A stretch of DNA of 64,000 nt, from the NCBI GenBank assembly GCA_035652075.1, contig DASREL010000090.1:56803-120802 (forward strand), given 5' to 3'. Below the pieces are notes generated by a model. That model saw nothing but the letters and a program-made list of their open reading frames with translations. It made no database searches and was not told the DNA's origin. The stretch is from Gp6-AA45 sp035652075 (GTDB lineage Bacteria > Acidobacteriota > Vicinamibacteria > Vicinamibacterales > CAVVIG01). Positions 42,596 to 54,229 of this stretch are shown here, piece by piece. Positions within the stretch are counted from its first letter, which is position 1. The number at the start of each line of letters is the position of its first letter. Position numbers and translations under genes: made by a program.

Positions 42596-45145
42596 ATGGT
42601 GGAGAGCCTCGGACAATACAAGATCCTCGAGCGGATCGGCGCCGGCGGCATGGGCGACGTGTATCGCGCCCGCGATACACGCCTCGGTCGCACGGTAGCC
42701 ATCAAGGTGTTGGCGGCGTCAGTCGCGAACGATCCGGATCGGCGCGACCGGTTCATGCGCGAGGCGCGCGCGTCGGCGGCGCTCTCGCATCCAAATATCG
42801 CGGCGCTCTACGAAGTGGGCGAAGACCAGGGCGAGCTGTTCCTCGCGTTCGAGTTCGTGCCCGGCGAGACGCTGCGCAAGACGATCGGCGGCCGGCCGAT
42901 GAATCCGCGCCGCGCCATCGACCTCGCCGTGCAGATCGCGGACGCCCTCGCCGATGCGCACGCGGCCGGGATCATCCATCGCGACATCAAACCCGACAAC
43001 ATCCTCGTCACGCCGAAAGGCAACGCGAAGATCCTCGACTTCGGCCTTGCGACCTGGACGAGCGGCGGCGCCGAGCGCGAGCACGCGGCCGATCAGCAGA
43101 CCCTGATGGTGACCGGTGCTGGAACGACGATGGGGACGGTGGCGTACATGTCGCCGGAGCAGGCGCTCGGCGAGCGGGTCGATCATCGGACCGACATCTT
43201 TTCTCTCGGCATCGTGCTGTACGAAATGCTCACCGGCAAACTGCCGTTCAACGGCACCACCTCCACGGCGATGGCGCTTCAGATCGTGCAGGCGTCGGCG
43301 CCCCGACCCTCATCGGTCAATCCAGCGCTGCCGGTGGAGCTCGACGCGATCGTGACCAAAATGCTCGCCAAGAGCCTGGACCAGCGATACGAATCGGCGG
43401 CGACGCTGGCGGCGGAACTGCGATCGATCGGCGCGATCCTCGACGTCCGGACGGAGCGTGAGGAAAAGATCCAGCCGGTGATCGCGGCCGGCCGCAGCCG
43501 TTCGTGGATCGGGCCGCTGCTGCTCGTCGCGATCCTGGCCGCGCTGGCGGCGACGGCGTGGTTCGAACGGGCGCCGCTGATGCGTTTGTATCGACACACA
43601 TTCGGGCCCGCGCCGGCGCCGGTCATTGCCGTCGTGCCCTTTGAAACCGATCGCGATCAGACCTTTTTTGCCGACGGTCTTGCGGACGACTTGATCACGC
43701 GGCTCGGTCAGACACAGGGATTGAAGGTCATCGGTCGATCGGCGACGCGCTCGTATCGCGGACGCGCGCCTGTCGACGTGGCGCGCGAGCTCGGCGCAGG
43801 GGTAGTGCTGACCGGGTCGGTCCGTCCGTCGGGCGATGCCGTCAAGGTGTCGCTCGAACTCGTTGATCCGTCGGACGGCACCGATCTCTGGACGAATCAG
43901 TTCACCCGCGATGTGAAGGACATCTTCGCCGTTCAGGCCGACGTGGCCGAACAAGTCGCTCAAGCGCTGCGACTGAAGCTACAGCCTACGGCAGCCAGCG
44001 CGCGCACGGCATCGCGACTCGTCGATCGCCGCGCGTACGAGTTGTACTTGCAGGGACGCCAAGCGATCGCCGAACGCCGAACGGCCGCCGCGATCGATCT
44101 CTATCAGCGTGCGGTTGCCGCGGATAGCGGTCTCGCCGAAGCGCACGCCGGCCTCGCGTACGCACTCCATCTCTCGTCGGATTCGGTTGAGGCGGAGCGT
44201 CAACTGCAAGCCGCGGCGGAGCGTGCGATCCAGCTCGATCCAGACTTGCCGGAAGCAAACCTGGCCATGGGCCTCGCTGCGCCGTCGCTCGCGAAGACGC
44301 TCGAGTTTCTGCGAAAGACGGTGGCGCTGGATCCGTCCTTCGCCGAGGCGTACCACCAGATCGGCGACCAGATTCAGGACGTCGATCCCGAGCGATCGTT
44401 GGCGTTCTATCGAAAGGCCCTGGAGCTCGATCCGCAACTCGACATCACCTATGCCGACGAGGCCATTTCGCTGGCGGAGCTGAATCGCTTTCCCGAGGCG
44501 TATCAGATGGTCGCGCTTGACGCGCAGGCGCTCGCGCGCCGTGGGCAGCGCGATTTTGCGGCGGAGATGCGCCTGACGCTGTACCTCCACGAGCGGCAGT
44601 TCGCCAAAGCCCTCGCGGAAGCCGGAAAAATTGCCGACCTGCGATCGGATCCGTCGACGTGGTGGACCTACGCACTGGCGTTGCAATCGAGCGGGCGCAC
44701 GGCTGACGCCTGGGACGAGGTGTCGCGGGTGATCGAGCGGTTCCCGGGTTTTTGCAACGCGAAAGCGATGTACGCCGGGCTCGCGCTGTCGCGTGCCGCG
44801 AAATCGAATGGGCTGGCGATCGCGGCCGCACTCATCCGCGACGCACATCAACCGGGTGAATCGAGCGATGCGCTCCGATGTGGCGTCGCCGCGGCCGCCG
44901 CGACGAACAACCCCGACGAACTGGCGGCGCTAGTGCGCGGAATCGCCGCCGACGAGACGCGGTTGCGCGCGTGGGGCAGGGCGCTCGGCGCCGAGCCAGG
45001 ACGCTATCAGCTGGTCGGCCGTCCGTACCCCTACGGCGACGTCATGGAGAAGCCAATCGTCGTGGACGCCATGAAGGCCCTGGACGCCGCGTACGATCGC
45101 GAACGCGAAGTCGCGAAGACCGCGTTGAGCGGATTACTGCAGTAG
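42596..45145 (+). CDS. Ser/Thr protein kinase with TolB-like and TPR regions
   Basis: 849 residues. Kinase domain about 8-270: GAGGMGDVY, AIKVL, HRDIKPDN (128-135), DFG (148-150) all intact, so active. One membrane segment (about 303-322), then a FlgO/TolB-like domain (about 345-460, FFADGLADDLITRLGQ; VVLTGSVRPSGDAVKV) and TPR repeats to the end. Such receptor kinases are numerous in Acidobacteriota. Last 12 nt overlap the convergent dehydratase gene. Confidence 0.93.
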   Translation: MVESLGQYKILERIGAGGMGDVYRARDTRLGRTVAIKVLAASVANDPDRRDRFMREARASAALSHPNIAALYEVGEDQGELFLAFEFVPGETLRKTIGGRPMNPRRAIDLAVQIADALADAHAAGIIHRDIKPDNILVTPKGNAKILDFGLATWTSGGAEREHAADQQTLMVTGAGTTMGTVAYMSPEQALGERVDHRTDIFSLGIVLYEMLTGKLPFNGTTSTAMALQIVQASAPRPSSVNPALPVELDAIVTKMLAKSLDQRYESAATLAAELRSIGAILDVRTEREEKIQPVIAAGRSRSWIGPLLLVAILAALAATAWFERAPLMRLYRHTFGPAPAPVIAVVPFETDRDQTFFADGLADDLITRLGQTQGLKVIGRSATRSYRGRAPVDVARELGAGVVLTGSVRPSGDAVKVSLELVDPSDGTDLWTNQFTRDVKDIFAVQADVAEQVAQALRLKLQPTAASARTASRLVDRRAYELYLQGRQAIAERRTAAAIDLYQRAVAADSGLAEAHAGLAYALHLSSDSVEAERQLQAAAERAIQLDPDLPEANLAMGLAAPSLAKTLEFLRKTVALDPSFAEAYHQIGDQIQDVDPERSLAFYRKALELDPQLDITYADEAISLAELNRFPEAYQMVALDAQALARRGQRDFAAEMRLTLYLHERQFAKALAEAGKIADLRSDPSTWWTYALALQSSGRTADAWDEVSRVIERFPGFCNAKAMYAGLALSRAAKSNGLAIAAALIRDAHQPGESSDALRCGVAAAAATNNPDELAALVRGIAADETRLRAWGRALGAEPGRYQLVGRPYPYGDVMEKPIVVDAMKALDAAYDREREVAKTALSGLLQ

Positions 45146-46078
45146 CGACGCGAGCCGTGCGCGGTCGATGTTCGCGCCGCTGACGATCGCTGCGACACGT
45201 TTCCCAGTCACATCGACGCGTTTCATCAGGATGGCGGCCGGTGCCGCTGCGCCCGCGCCTTCGGCGATCACATGTTCACGCTCGACGAGGCCGACGACGG
45301 ATCTCCGCAAATCGTCTTCGCTCACGATCGCAATGCGATCGACGACGCGTTGGATGTACGCGAACGTGATCGTTTCGGGATCGGGATTGCCGCCGAGCCC
45401 GTCGGCGAGCGAAGGACCGGCGTCGACTTCCACGAGTGCGCCGGCAGCGAGGCTCGCGTGAAACGCATGCGCGACCTCGAGCTCGACGCCGACCACCGTC
45501 CGCGACGCGTCGAGCGCTTTCGCGACTGTTCCCACGCCACTGATCAACCCGCCGCCGCCGATGGGAACGACGAGGGTGTCGATGTCCGGCGCATCTTCGA
45601 ACAACTCCAGCGCGATCGTCCCCGCGCCCGCGATGACGTCGGCGTCGCTGTAGGGCGAGATGAATTCTGTGCCTGTCTCTTTCGCGAAGGCCTTCGCCAT
45701 CCGCTCCGCATCGTCGTAATCGCGGCCAAGCGGTCGAAGGTCGGCGCCATGCCGGCGGATCGCGTCGAGCTTCGCGCGCGGCGCATCGTGCGGTGTGAAC
45801 ACGATCAGTGGAATCTTGAATTGTTCTGCCGCGGCGGCGAGCCCGCGGCCGTGATTGCCGGCAGACGCGGTGACGACCTGCGTCAGCGGTCCGCGCTCCA
45901 GCCGCGCGAGGATGGCGTTGAAGGCGCCGCGTGCCTTGAACGAGTTGGACAGCTGCACCGACTCGAGCTTCAGGAGGATGCGGCCGCCGCTCGCCTCCGA
46001 CAGCCACGGCGACTCGACGAGCGGCGTCCGGCGCACGTACGGCGCGATACGGCGCCGCGCTTCGTAGATCTCAACCAC
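45134..46078 (-). CDS. PLP-dependent threonine/serine dehydratase
   Basis: 314-residue fold-type II PLP enzyme. The PLP Lys is in SNSFKARGAFNA, and the phosphate loop is PIGGGGLISG. It has no C-terminal ACT/regulatory domain, so it is of the catabolic/TdcB-like or serine-racemase-like type. Deaminates threonine or serine to the 2-oxo acid. Overlaps the receiver gene by 8 nt (same operon). Confidence 0.9.
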   Translation of the reverse strand: MVEIYEARRRIAPYVRRTPLVESPWLSEASGGRILLKLESVQLSNSFKARGAFNAILARLERGPLTQVVTASAGNHGRGLAAAAEQFKIPLIVFTPHDAPRAKLDAIRRHGADLRPLGRDYDDAERMAKAFAKETGTEFISPYSDADVIAGAGTIALELFEDAPDIDTLVVPIGGGGLISGVGTVAKALDASRTVVGVELEVAHAFHASLAAGALVEVDAGPSLADGLGGNPDPETITFAYIQRVVDRIAIVSEDDLRRSVVGLVEREHVIAEGAGAAAPAAILMKRVDVTGKRVAAIVSGANIDRARLASLLQ

Positions 46079-46421
46079 GTTTCAGAATGTCGCCCAGCTG
46101 TTGTGTGAACGCCGACCGTGCCATCACGTCGGTGACGCCGGCGGCACGTGCGGCGGCGATCACATCCGTCTGCACATGAGACACGAAGCCGACGGTCGGG
46201 ATCGATGCCAATGCCGGATTGGACTTCATCGCACTGACGATGGCGAGCGGATCCGTGCGGGTGTTGTTCAAGTCGAGGATCACTAGCGACGGCGCCGTTT
46301 TCTGCATTTCAGCGTGAGCAGCGTCGGCCGAACGCGCAAACGTCACAGGGACGCCGAGCTGGTTAGCCGCCGTTTTGATTTTGGACGTGAACATCAGATC
46401 GTCGAGAACAGCTAAGATCAT
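46071..46421 (-). CDS. Single-domain receiver protein
   Basis: 116 residues with a CheY-like fold: acidic pair LDDLMF, phospho-Asp in LVILDLNNT, but Arg in place of the conserved Lys (VMARSAF). It has no output domain. Operon with the dehydratase gene and divergent from the MBL-fold gene. The partner kinase is unknown. Confidence 0.75.
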   Translation of the reverse strand: MILAVLDDLMFTSKIKTAANQLGVPVTFARSADAAHAEMQKTAPSLVILDLNNTRTDPLAIVSAMKSNPALASIPTVGFVSHVQTDVIAAARAAGVTDVMARSAFTQQLGDILKRG

Positions 46422-46436
46422 TGGTCGACCATGATA
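46413..46436. promoter_or_regulatory. Overlapping divergent -10 elements around GGTCGACC
   Basis: Plus strand: TAAGAT 12 nt before the ATG at 46431. Minus strand: TATCAT 9 nt before the ATG at 46421. The 8-bp palindrome GGTCGACC lies between the two starts, possibly an operator or chance. Confidence 0.45.
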
Positions 46437-47075
46437 ATTGAGACCCAGACCGCCGGTCCCTTCGCGCAGAACGGTTCGATCGTCGGAGACGAAACGACGC
46501 GAGACGCGGTCATCATCGATCCGGGCGATGGCGTCGACGGACTGTTGGCGTTCGCGTCACAGGAGAAACTCAAAATCCGCCACATCCTGCTGACGCACGC
46601 GCATCTGGACCACGTGAGCGGCGTCGCCGCAGCCAAGCGCGCGCTGAACGTGCCGGTCTACCTGCATCGCGACGATCTGTTTTTGTACGAACGCGTCGTC
46701 CAGCAGGGCGCCACCTACGGCGTGCGTATCGAGCCGCAGCCGTCGATTGATGTCTACTACGAACCGAATCAGATTATTCCGTTCGGCACGCTCGAAGCGC
46801 GTGTCTATCACACGCCGGGGCATTGTCCTGGCGGCGTCTGCCTGGCGATTGCGGCGAGCGGCCAACCGGCGAAGGAACTGTTTGTCGGCGACACGTTGTT
46901 CGCAGGATCGATCGGTCGGACGGACTTGCCAGGCGGTGACTACGCGACGCTGATCTCGTCGATCCGGACCGTCCTGTTCGCATTCGGCGACGATGCGGTC
47001 GTGCACTCCGGTCATGGCCCGGACACGACGATCGGCGCCGAACGCCGGTCAAACCCGTTTTTGATCGACCGTTAG
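46431..47075 (+). CDS. MBL-fold hydrolase (glyoxalase II-like)
   Basis: 214-residue metallo-beta-lactamase-fold hydrolase. THAHLDH is the HxHxDH metal motif; further ligands in HTPGHCPGG, FVGDTLFAGSIGR and VHSGHGPDT. Similar to hydroxyacylglutathione hydrolases and YcbL-type proteins. The end overlaps the FHA gene by 27 nt, tail to tail. Confidence 0.92.
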   Translation: MIIETQTAGPFAQNGSIVGDETTRDAVIIDPGDGVDGLLAFASQEKLKIRHILLTHAHLDHVSGVAAAKRALNVPVYLHRDDLFLYERVVQQGATYGVRIEPQPSIDVYYEPNQIIPFGTLEARVYHTPGHCPGGVCLAIAASGQPAKELFVGDTLFAGSIGRTDLPGGDYATLISSIRTVLFAFGDDAVVHSGHGPDTTIGAERRSNPFLIDR

Positions 47076-47330
47076 TTCGACTCGACCGACGCGCAGCCGA
47101 TCGCCCTTCTTCAGGTGTCCTTTCTGGACACGTTTGCCGTTGACGAACGTCCCGTTCGTGCTCTTCAGATCCACGACTTCCAGGTTCTCGTCCCCGGCCG
47201 TCAGGCGGCAGTGCAAGCGCGAAACAAGGGCCGCATCGAGGATGAAATCGGCGCGCGGGGCGCGGCCGACGGTCTTGATTGCGCCCGGCCGCAGCCGGAA
47301 CGTCCCATCAGAACTCTGCAGAATCCACAT
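47049..47330 (-). CDS. Single FHA-domain protein
   Basis: 93-residue forkhead-associated domain binding phosphothreonine peptides: GRAPRADFILD, SRLHCRL and STNGTFVNG are the conserved motifs. Stand-alone adaptor, plausible partner of a Ser/Thr kinase such as the one at 42596. TAAGAT lies 9 nt before the ATG. Confidence 0.92.
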   Translation of the reverse strand: MWILQSSDGTFRLRPGAIKTVGRAPRADFILDAALVSRLHCRLTAGDENLEVVDLKSTNGTFVNGKRVQKGHLKKGDRLRVGRVELTVDQKRV

Positions 47331-49832
47331 GCGCGAAATATCTTAGCAGGCGCGGCGTCCGTAGACCGATCGACGCGCGACGACCAGTCAACCTCGGGCG
47401 GCCGCCGCACGTCCAATGTGGCATGGCTCACGTGGTGTTCGACCTTCGCGACATTCTGAAATCGCTTCGCCGGACCCCTGGTTACACCCTGACGGTCGTT
47501 GCTACGCTGGCCTTGACCATCGGCGCGACAACCGCGGTGTTCTCGATCGTCAACGGCGTCCTCCTCAAACCGCTCGCGTATCGCGAATCACATCGTCTGG
47601 TTGCCCTGCGCGAGGTGTGGAAGGAATTTTCGAAAGCCGGGTCGGCGATGGAGGTCAACGAGCAGCATTTCGAATACTGGCGACAGCACGCGACATCGTT
47701 CGAGTCGATGGCGCAGTTCATCGATTTGCCCGCCAACCTCACCGGACTCGGTGAGGCGGCGCAAGTGGTCGCCGTCCACGCCAGCGGATCGATTTTCGAC
47801 GTCCTGCAGATACAGCCACTGCTCGGCCGTCAATTGACGGCGGATGACGAGAGCGTGGAGCGTCCGCGTGTCGCCGTCATCTCGAATGTGCTCTGGCGGC
47901 AGCGCTTTGCCGGAGACCCGCAGGTGATTGGTCGCTCGCTGGTCCTCGACGGCAAACCGCACACGATCGTCGGTGTTCTGCCGGCGGATGTCCGAATCCC
48001 GCTGCGATCGCGTCTCAGCGACAAGTTCGACGCGATCGTGCCGATTCGAATGCCGGAAGAACATGTCGGCTGGGTCGGCGAACACAACGACGACGCGATC
48101 GCGCGACTGAAGGCAGGGGTGACGATCGATCGCGCGCTGGCGGAGCTCAACGTTCTGCAATCACAGGTGTCGAAGCTCGCGACCGCGCAGGCACACGAGC
48201 CGATCACGATGTCGGCCGACCTGCAGCCGCTGACCGATGACGTCGTCGGCAGCGCCCGGCGCGGACTGCTGCTGTTGTTCGGCGCGATTGCGGCGGTCCT
48301 GCTGATCGCGTGCTCGAACCTCGCCAACCTCGCGCTGACGCGCACGTTGGCCCGGCAGCGCGAGATGGCGATCCGTGCCGCGCTCGGCGCGAGCCGGTCG
48401 CGGCTCGTGTGGCGATCGATTGCCGAGCAGCTCGTGATCGCTGGCGTCGGCGGTGGTGTCGGGCTCGGCGTCGCGGCAGCGGCGCTGCGCATCTTCGTGC
48501 GCACCGCGCCGGTCGACCTTCCGAGGATCAGCGACGTCGCCCTCGACGCGTCGGTGCTCGCGTTTGCCGCCGCGGTGTCGGTCGGAGCGGGTTTGATCGT
48601 CGCGATCATCCCCGCGTCGCGGCTGGCCTCGCGTGCGGTGCAAGCCGCGCTTCGTGCGAGCGGGACGGCGTTTACGGGCGACCGCGCCGCCGGCCGCGCG
48701 CGCGCGTCGCTGCTGGCGGTCCAGGTCGCCGTGTCGGTAACGCTCCTCGTCGTCACGTCGCTGTTGAGCGTCAGTTTCATTCGCGTGATGAACGTCGATC
48801 GTGGATTTGCGTCAGGCGGTGTGTTGTCGCTGAACATCGCGATGCCGGCGGATCGGTATCGAGACGACAACGTGCGCCTCGCCACCTACGACCGCGTGCT
48901 GACGGCGATCGGTGCCCTGCCGGGCGTGGCGACCGTGACGACCACGACGATGACCCCGCTGACCGGCAGCGGTCAGGTGAACATGCTCGCGAGAGAAAAC
49001 GAAACCCGACCGATGACGAGCCGGCCGTCCGCGAATTTCAGATATATCGCGCCAGACTTCTTCCGCACGTTGGGGATGTCGATGCTACGCGGTCGTTCTT
49101 TCACGGCGAGCGAGCGCGATCCGAATCGGCCGGCGCCGGCAGTCATTTCGCAGAACGTCGCAAATCGGTTGTGGCCCGGCGAGGATCCGATCGGAAAACG
49201 ATTTAGCCGGGGCCAGTCGGGCGAGCAGGGCTTCGAAGTGGTCGGCGTCGTCGGCGACGCACGCATGACGTCGCTCGAGCGCCAACCGGTGCTGATGGTC
49301 TACGTTCCTTATTGGTGGCGAAACCGAACCGCGATGACGCTGCTGGTCAAGACGACGCTCGACGCGACGGCGCTCGCGCCAGCCGTCCGCGGCGCCATCG
49401 CGACCGTTGACAGGGACATCGCCGTGAGCGACGCACGCGCACTCGACCGCGTCGTCGACACGGCGCTGGCACCGCGTCGATACCAGATGCAGCTGTTTGT
49501 CGCCTTTGGTCTCGCCGCACTCGCTATTGCCATCATCGGCGTGTATGCGACGACGGCGTACGGCGTGTCGAGGCGCCGGCGAGAAATGAACATCCGAGTG
49601 GCGCTCGGCGCGCAGCGCGCGAACGTGATGGCGCTCATCGTGCGGCAAGCCGGTTCGCCGATCGCCGTCGGACTGCTGGCAGGCGCCATCGGTGCCATCG
49701 CCGTCGGCGGCGTGGTCGCAAGTCTCTTGTTTGAGGTTCGCGCGCGCGATCCCCTCGTGATCGCGGCGGTCGTGGCGATTGTTGGGACCGTCGGCTTGCT
49801 GGCGTGTGTGACGGCGACCCGTCAGGGCCTCG

Positions 49833-51220
<1,388 letters not shown>

Positions 51221-51224
<4 letters not shown>

Positions 51225-52915
51225 TTCTGGTTCGCGAAGGTCTTGTGCAGCCAGTCCGCGAGCGCTCGGGTGACCGCTGCGCTCACGTGCTTGTCGGTGA
51301 GCGTCGCGTACTCGTCGGCCTCGCCCGTCGTCGCCGGCACGAGCAGGTGATTCACCGCCGGGACTTTCACGACCTCGACTGCACCACCGTTCTTTCGTTT
51401 CTTGGCGAGCTCTTCGAGCTTGTCGGCGTTCGACGGATCGACTTGGGTGTCGAGCGTGCCCTGCACGACGAGGATCGGCTGCTTGACGTTCGGCATGACC
51501 TTCGCCGGGTCGTTCGCGAGCAGCGTCTGGAATTCGGTGTTGTCGATCTGGCGGCGGACATCCGGCGGCAGTTTGTCGAGATCCTTCCCGGTGACGATCG
51601 CGTCGTTGATCCGCTTCTGCAGGTCGATCCGTTCCTGCTTTTCGGCCGGCGACAGTGACGATTTCGACAGGATGTGCTGCTGCTGCGCGAGGACGAGATC
51701 GGAGCCGCTGACGCCGTTGGTGGCGACGAGACCGACGGCCGCGATCTTCTTGTCCTTCGAGGCGGCCAGCAGCGCGACCGCACCGCCTTCGGCATGACCG
51801 ATCACGGCGATGTGTTTCGCGTCGATGTCTTTACGATCGCCGAGGACCTTCACCGCCGCGCGGACGTCCTCCGCAAGATCGGTCAGCGACGCCGACTCGA
51901 CGCGACCGCCGGACTGACCGATGCCGCGTTTGTCGTACCGCAGCACCGCGAAGCCGGCGTTGGCCAGCGCGTCCGCGATCTGGCCGAGGACCGGAACGCC
52001 GAACAGAATCTCGTCGCGATCGTGCGGCCCGCTGGCGCCGACGAGCACCACCGCCGGCAATTTGCCGCTCGCATTCGCCGGCTTCGAGAGCGTTCCGACC
52101 AGCGTGACGCCGTTGCTGCCGATCTTGATCGGCTCGTCGTTGGCGCGCGAGATCGTGACTCGGCGTGACGACACCGCCGCGATGTCTTCGCGGACGACGT
52201 CGACGCTTTCGGCCGGAAGCGTGATCCGGACCAGGCGTCCGTTCGCGTCGCCCCACACTTCGCCCGTCATCGTGCCGGTTGCGCTCGTCAGCGTGATCGG
52301 CGTGCGGCGCGCGACCACGAGCCCCGCGACCGTTTGGATTTGTTCGGTCGTCGACTCGCCGACGGTCACGTTGTAATTGAGCTGGCCCGGCACGTAGGCG
52401 TGCAGCGTCTCGCCGGCCGATGCGTCCTTCAACCGCATCGACATCGCCGTGAACGGCGCCCAGAACGGGCTCGGCAGGATCAGGACGTCCGCCGGAACGG
52501 TTTCCGTCTTGTCGGTCGGTTGCGCGCCGCGCGCGATGTGCGTCGTCGCCGTCGTCCCTTCGACCCACGTGCGAACGGTGATCGGCTGATTCTGAACGGT
52601 GGCGTCGATCGACAACTGCTTCGGCTTCCATTCCGGGTCGTATTGCATTTCGAGGCGGCGCGTCACGATGTCGAGCGGCGCGCCGACGCGGCCGCTGCTC
52701 GTGATCGTCCAGCCCTCCGGCGTTCGCGCCAGCGTGATTTGTTCGCTGCCGATTGCGGTCCCGCGAAAGAACACCGTGAAGGACTGTTCCTGCGCGACCG
52801 CGGGCGTCGACAGCGCTAGCGCCGCAAGGGCTACGAAGAGGTGCAGGGTGCACCGTGCACCGTGCAGGGTGCCTTTGGCACTTTGCACCTTGCACCTTGC
52901 ACGTTGCACCACCAT
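51221..52915 (-). CDS. Secreted alpha/beta hydrolase-fold protein lacking the Ser nucleophile
   Basis: 564 residues. A signal peptide (hydrophobic FVALAALALSTPAVAQ) is preceded by a basic stretch encoded by a 7-nt word array. Residues 40-280 form a beta-rich N-terminal domain. The C-terminal alpha/beta hydrolase domain shows GASGPHDRDE (oxyanion), YDKRGIGQSGG and, at the nucleophile elbow, GHAEGG with Ala375 where relatives have GHSEGG. The His of the triad may be in AVNHLLVP and the Asp in LDTQVDP. Without the Ser, hydrolysis is not expected. Start: ATG 52915, or 12 nt upstream at a CCATGG shared with the divergent gene. Confidence 0.82.
52841..52912. repeat. Inverted 7-nt word array (GTGCAGG/GCACCTT)
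   Basis: Five 7-nt units near GTGCACC (52841-52875), a 2-nt centre and five units near GCACCTT (78-912). It lies exactly over the N-terminal codons of the alpha/beta hydrolase gene, so its signal peptide start is encoded by the repeat. Confidence 0.85.
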
Positions 52916-52934
52916 CGTAAGATCCATGGTGGGC

Positions 52935-53936
52935 ATGAAGAAATCATATACCGCGGCACGCGAACGGGCCGCGTGGCTCGACCGCTCGTCGCTCGGACGG
53001 ATCGTCGTGTCGGGCGTGGATCGCCTGTCGTACTTGCAAGGGCTGCTGACGAATGACGTCGCGGCGCTCGAGCCGGGCACCGGGTGTTACGCGACTTACC
53101 TGACGGCGCAGGGTCGCATGATCGCCGACATGCACCTCTACGAGCTCGGTGATCTGCTGCTGATGACCGTCGTGGGCGACGTGAAGGACCTCGTCCTGGC
53201 GAAGCTCGATCAGTTCGTCTTCAGCGAGGACGTGCAGCTCGGCGACGTCACCGCCGCGTTCGCGCACGTCGCGGTCGTCGGACCGCAGTCCTCCTCGATC
53301 GTGGCGCCGCTCGTCGGCGCGCCGCTGGAGGCGGTGCCGGAGCACGGTTGCGCGCGCGGCACGTTCGCGGGTGCGCCGGCGATCGTGGCCCGAGCCTCCG
53401 ATTTCGGCGTCGCGCAGTGGGACGTGTTCGTCGGCGCGGAACAGCGTGAGGCCCTCCTGTCCGCGCTCGCCGCTGAGCAGGTCGACGAGTTGTCCGCGCC
53501 TGACGCCGAGACGCTTCGGATCGAAGCCGGCGTGCCGCGCTTTCACGTCGACATGAACGAGGAGACGATTCCGCTCGAACCGGGCATCGAGAATCGGGCG
53601 ATCAGTTTCACGAAGGGCTGCTACGTCGGGCAGGAAGTGATCATTCGCGTCCTGCATCGCGGCCATGGTCGCGTCGCGCGACGGCTCGTCCAGTTGCGGA
53701 TTGACGGTTCTGAAATTCCGCCGCGTGGCGCAGCGATTCACGCGGAAGGTGACGAGAAAGCCATCGGCGAGGTCACCAGCGCGACGTTTTCGCCGACGCT
53801 CAACCAACCCATCGCCCTTGGGTACGTTCAGCGCGATTTCGCGGAGCCGGACACGAGCGTGCGAATCAGCTCTTCGTCGGCCGGCGGAAACGGCAGCTCC
53901 TTCAGCTCGGCTCGCGTCACCCAGCGCATCTCCTGA
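52935..53936 (+). CDS. ygfZ: YgfZ/GcvT-like folate-binding Fe-S assembly factor
   Basis: 333 residues (an ATG at 52926 would add three). Folate-binding fold of the GcvT/IBA57 type: SLGRIVVSGVDRLSYLQGLL near the N-terminus and the signature KGCYVGQEVIIR (about 230-241). It assists repair or maturation of some Fe-S enzymes such as MiaB. The last 36 residues are antisense to the Nudix gene end; the usual C-terminal strand is missing, so the tail looks rewritten by overlap. Confidence 0.88.
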   Translation: MKKSYTAARERAAWLDRSSLGRIVVSGVDRLSYLQGLLTNDVAALEPGTGCYATYLTAQGRMIADMHLYELGDLLLMTVVGDVKDLVLAKLDQFVFSEDVQLGDVTAAFAHVAVVGPQSSSIVAPLVGAPLEAVPEHGCARGTFAGAPAIVARASDFGVAQWDVFVGAEQREALLSALAAEQVDELSAPDAETLRIEAGVPRFHVDMNEETIPLEPGIENRAISFTKGCYVGQEVIIRVLHRGHGRVARRLVQLRIDGSEIPPRGAAIHAEGDEKAIGEVTSATFSPTLNQPIALGYVQRDFAEPDTSVRISSSSAGGNGSSFSSARVTQRIS

Positions 53937-54229
53937 CCGAGCTGCGGCCGCGGCTCGCCGGCGATCTCGCATTCCAGAAAATGCAGCTCCACCGAGCGCT
54001 CGGGGTAGTGATGCGTGACGGCGAACACTTCGTCGCCGACGGCGCAGCCGACGGCGAGCTCTTCGTCGAGCTCGCGGCCGAGGCACGCCGACAGAGATTC
54101 GCCGGGTTCGCACTTACCGCCGGGAAATTCCCAGAAGCCTTCGAGATGGACCCCCTGCTGACGACGGGTGACGAGAAAGCGACCGTCCCGTTCGATGACA
54201 GCGGCGGTTACGACGATCGTTTTCGCCAC
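53828..54229 (-). CDS. Nudix hydrolase (MutT-like), next to MutY
   Basis: 133 residues. Complete Nudix box GGKCEPGESLSACLGRELDEEL (given in two parts; G-x5-E-x7-REUxEE) at about 37-59, with TRRQQGVHLEGFWEFPGGK as MutT-type start. Probably hydrolyses 8-oxo-dGTP. Start GTG at 54229, overlapping the end of the MutY gene by 22 nt; the ATG at 54262 is an alternative. It takes the place where MutY usually has its own Nudix-like C-terminal domain. Confidence 0.88.
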   Translation of the reverse strand: MAKTIVVTAAVIERDGRFLVTRRQQGVHLEGFWEFPGGKCEPGESLSACLGRELDEELAVGCAVGDEVFAVTHHYPERSVELHFLECEIAGEPRPQLGQEMRWVTRAELKELPFPPADEELIRTLVSGSAKSR

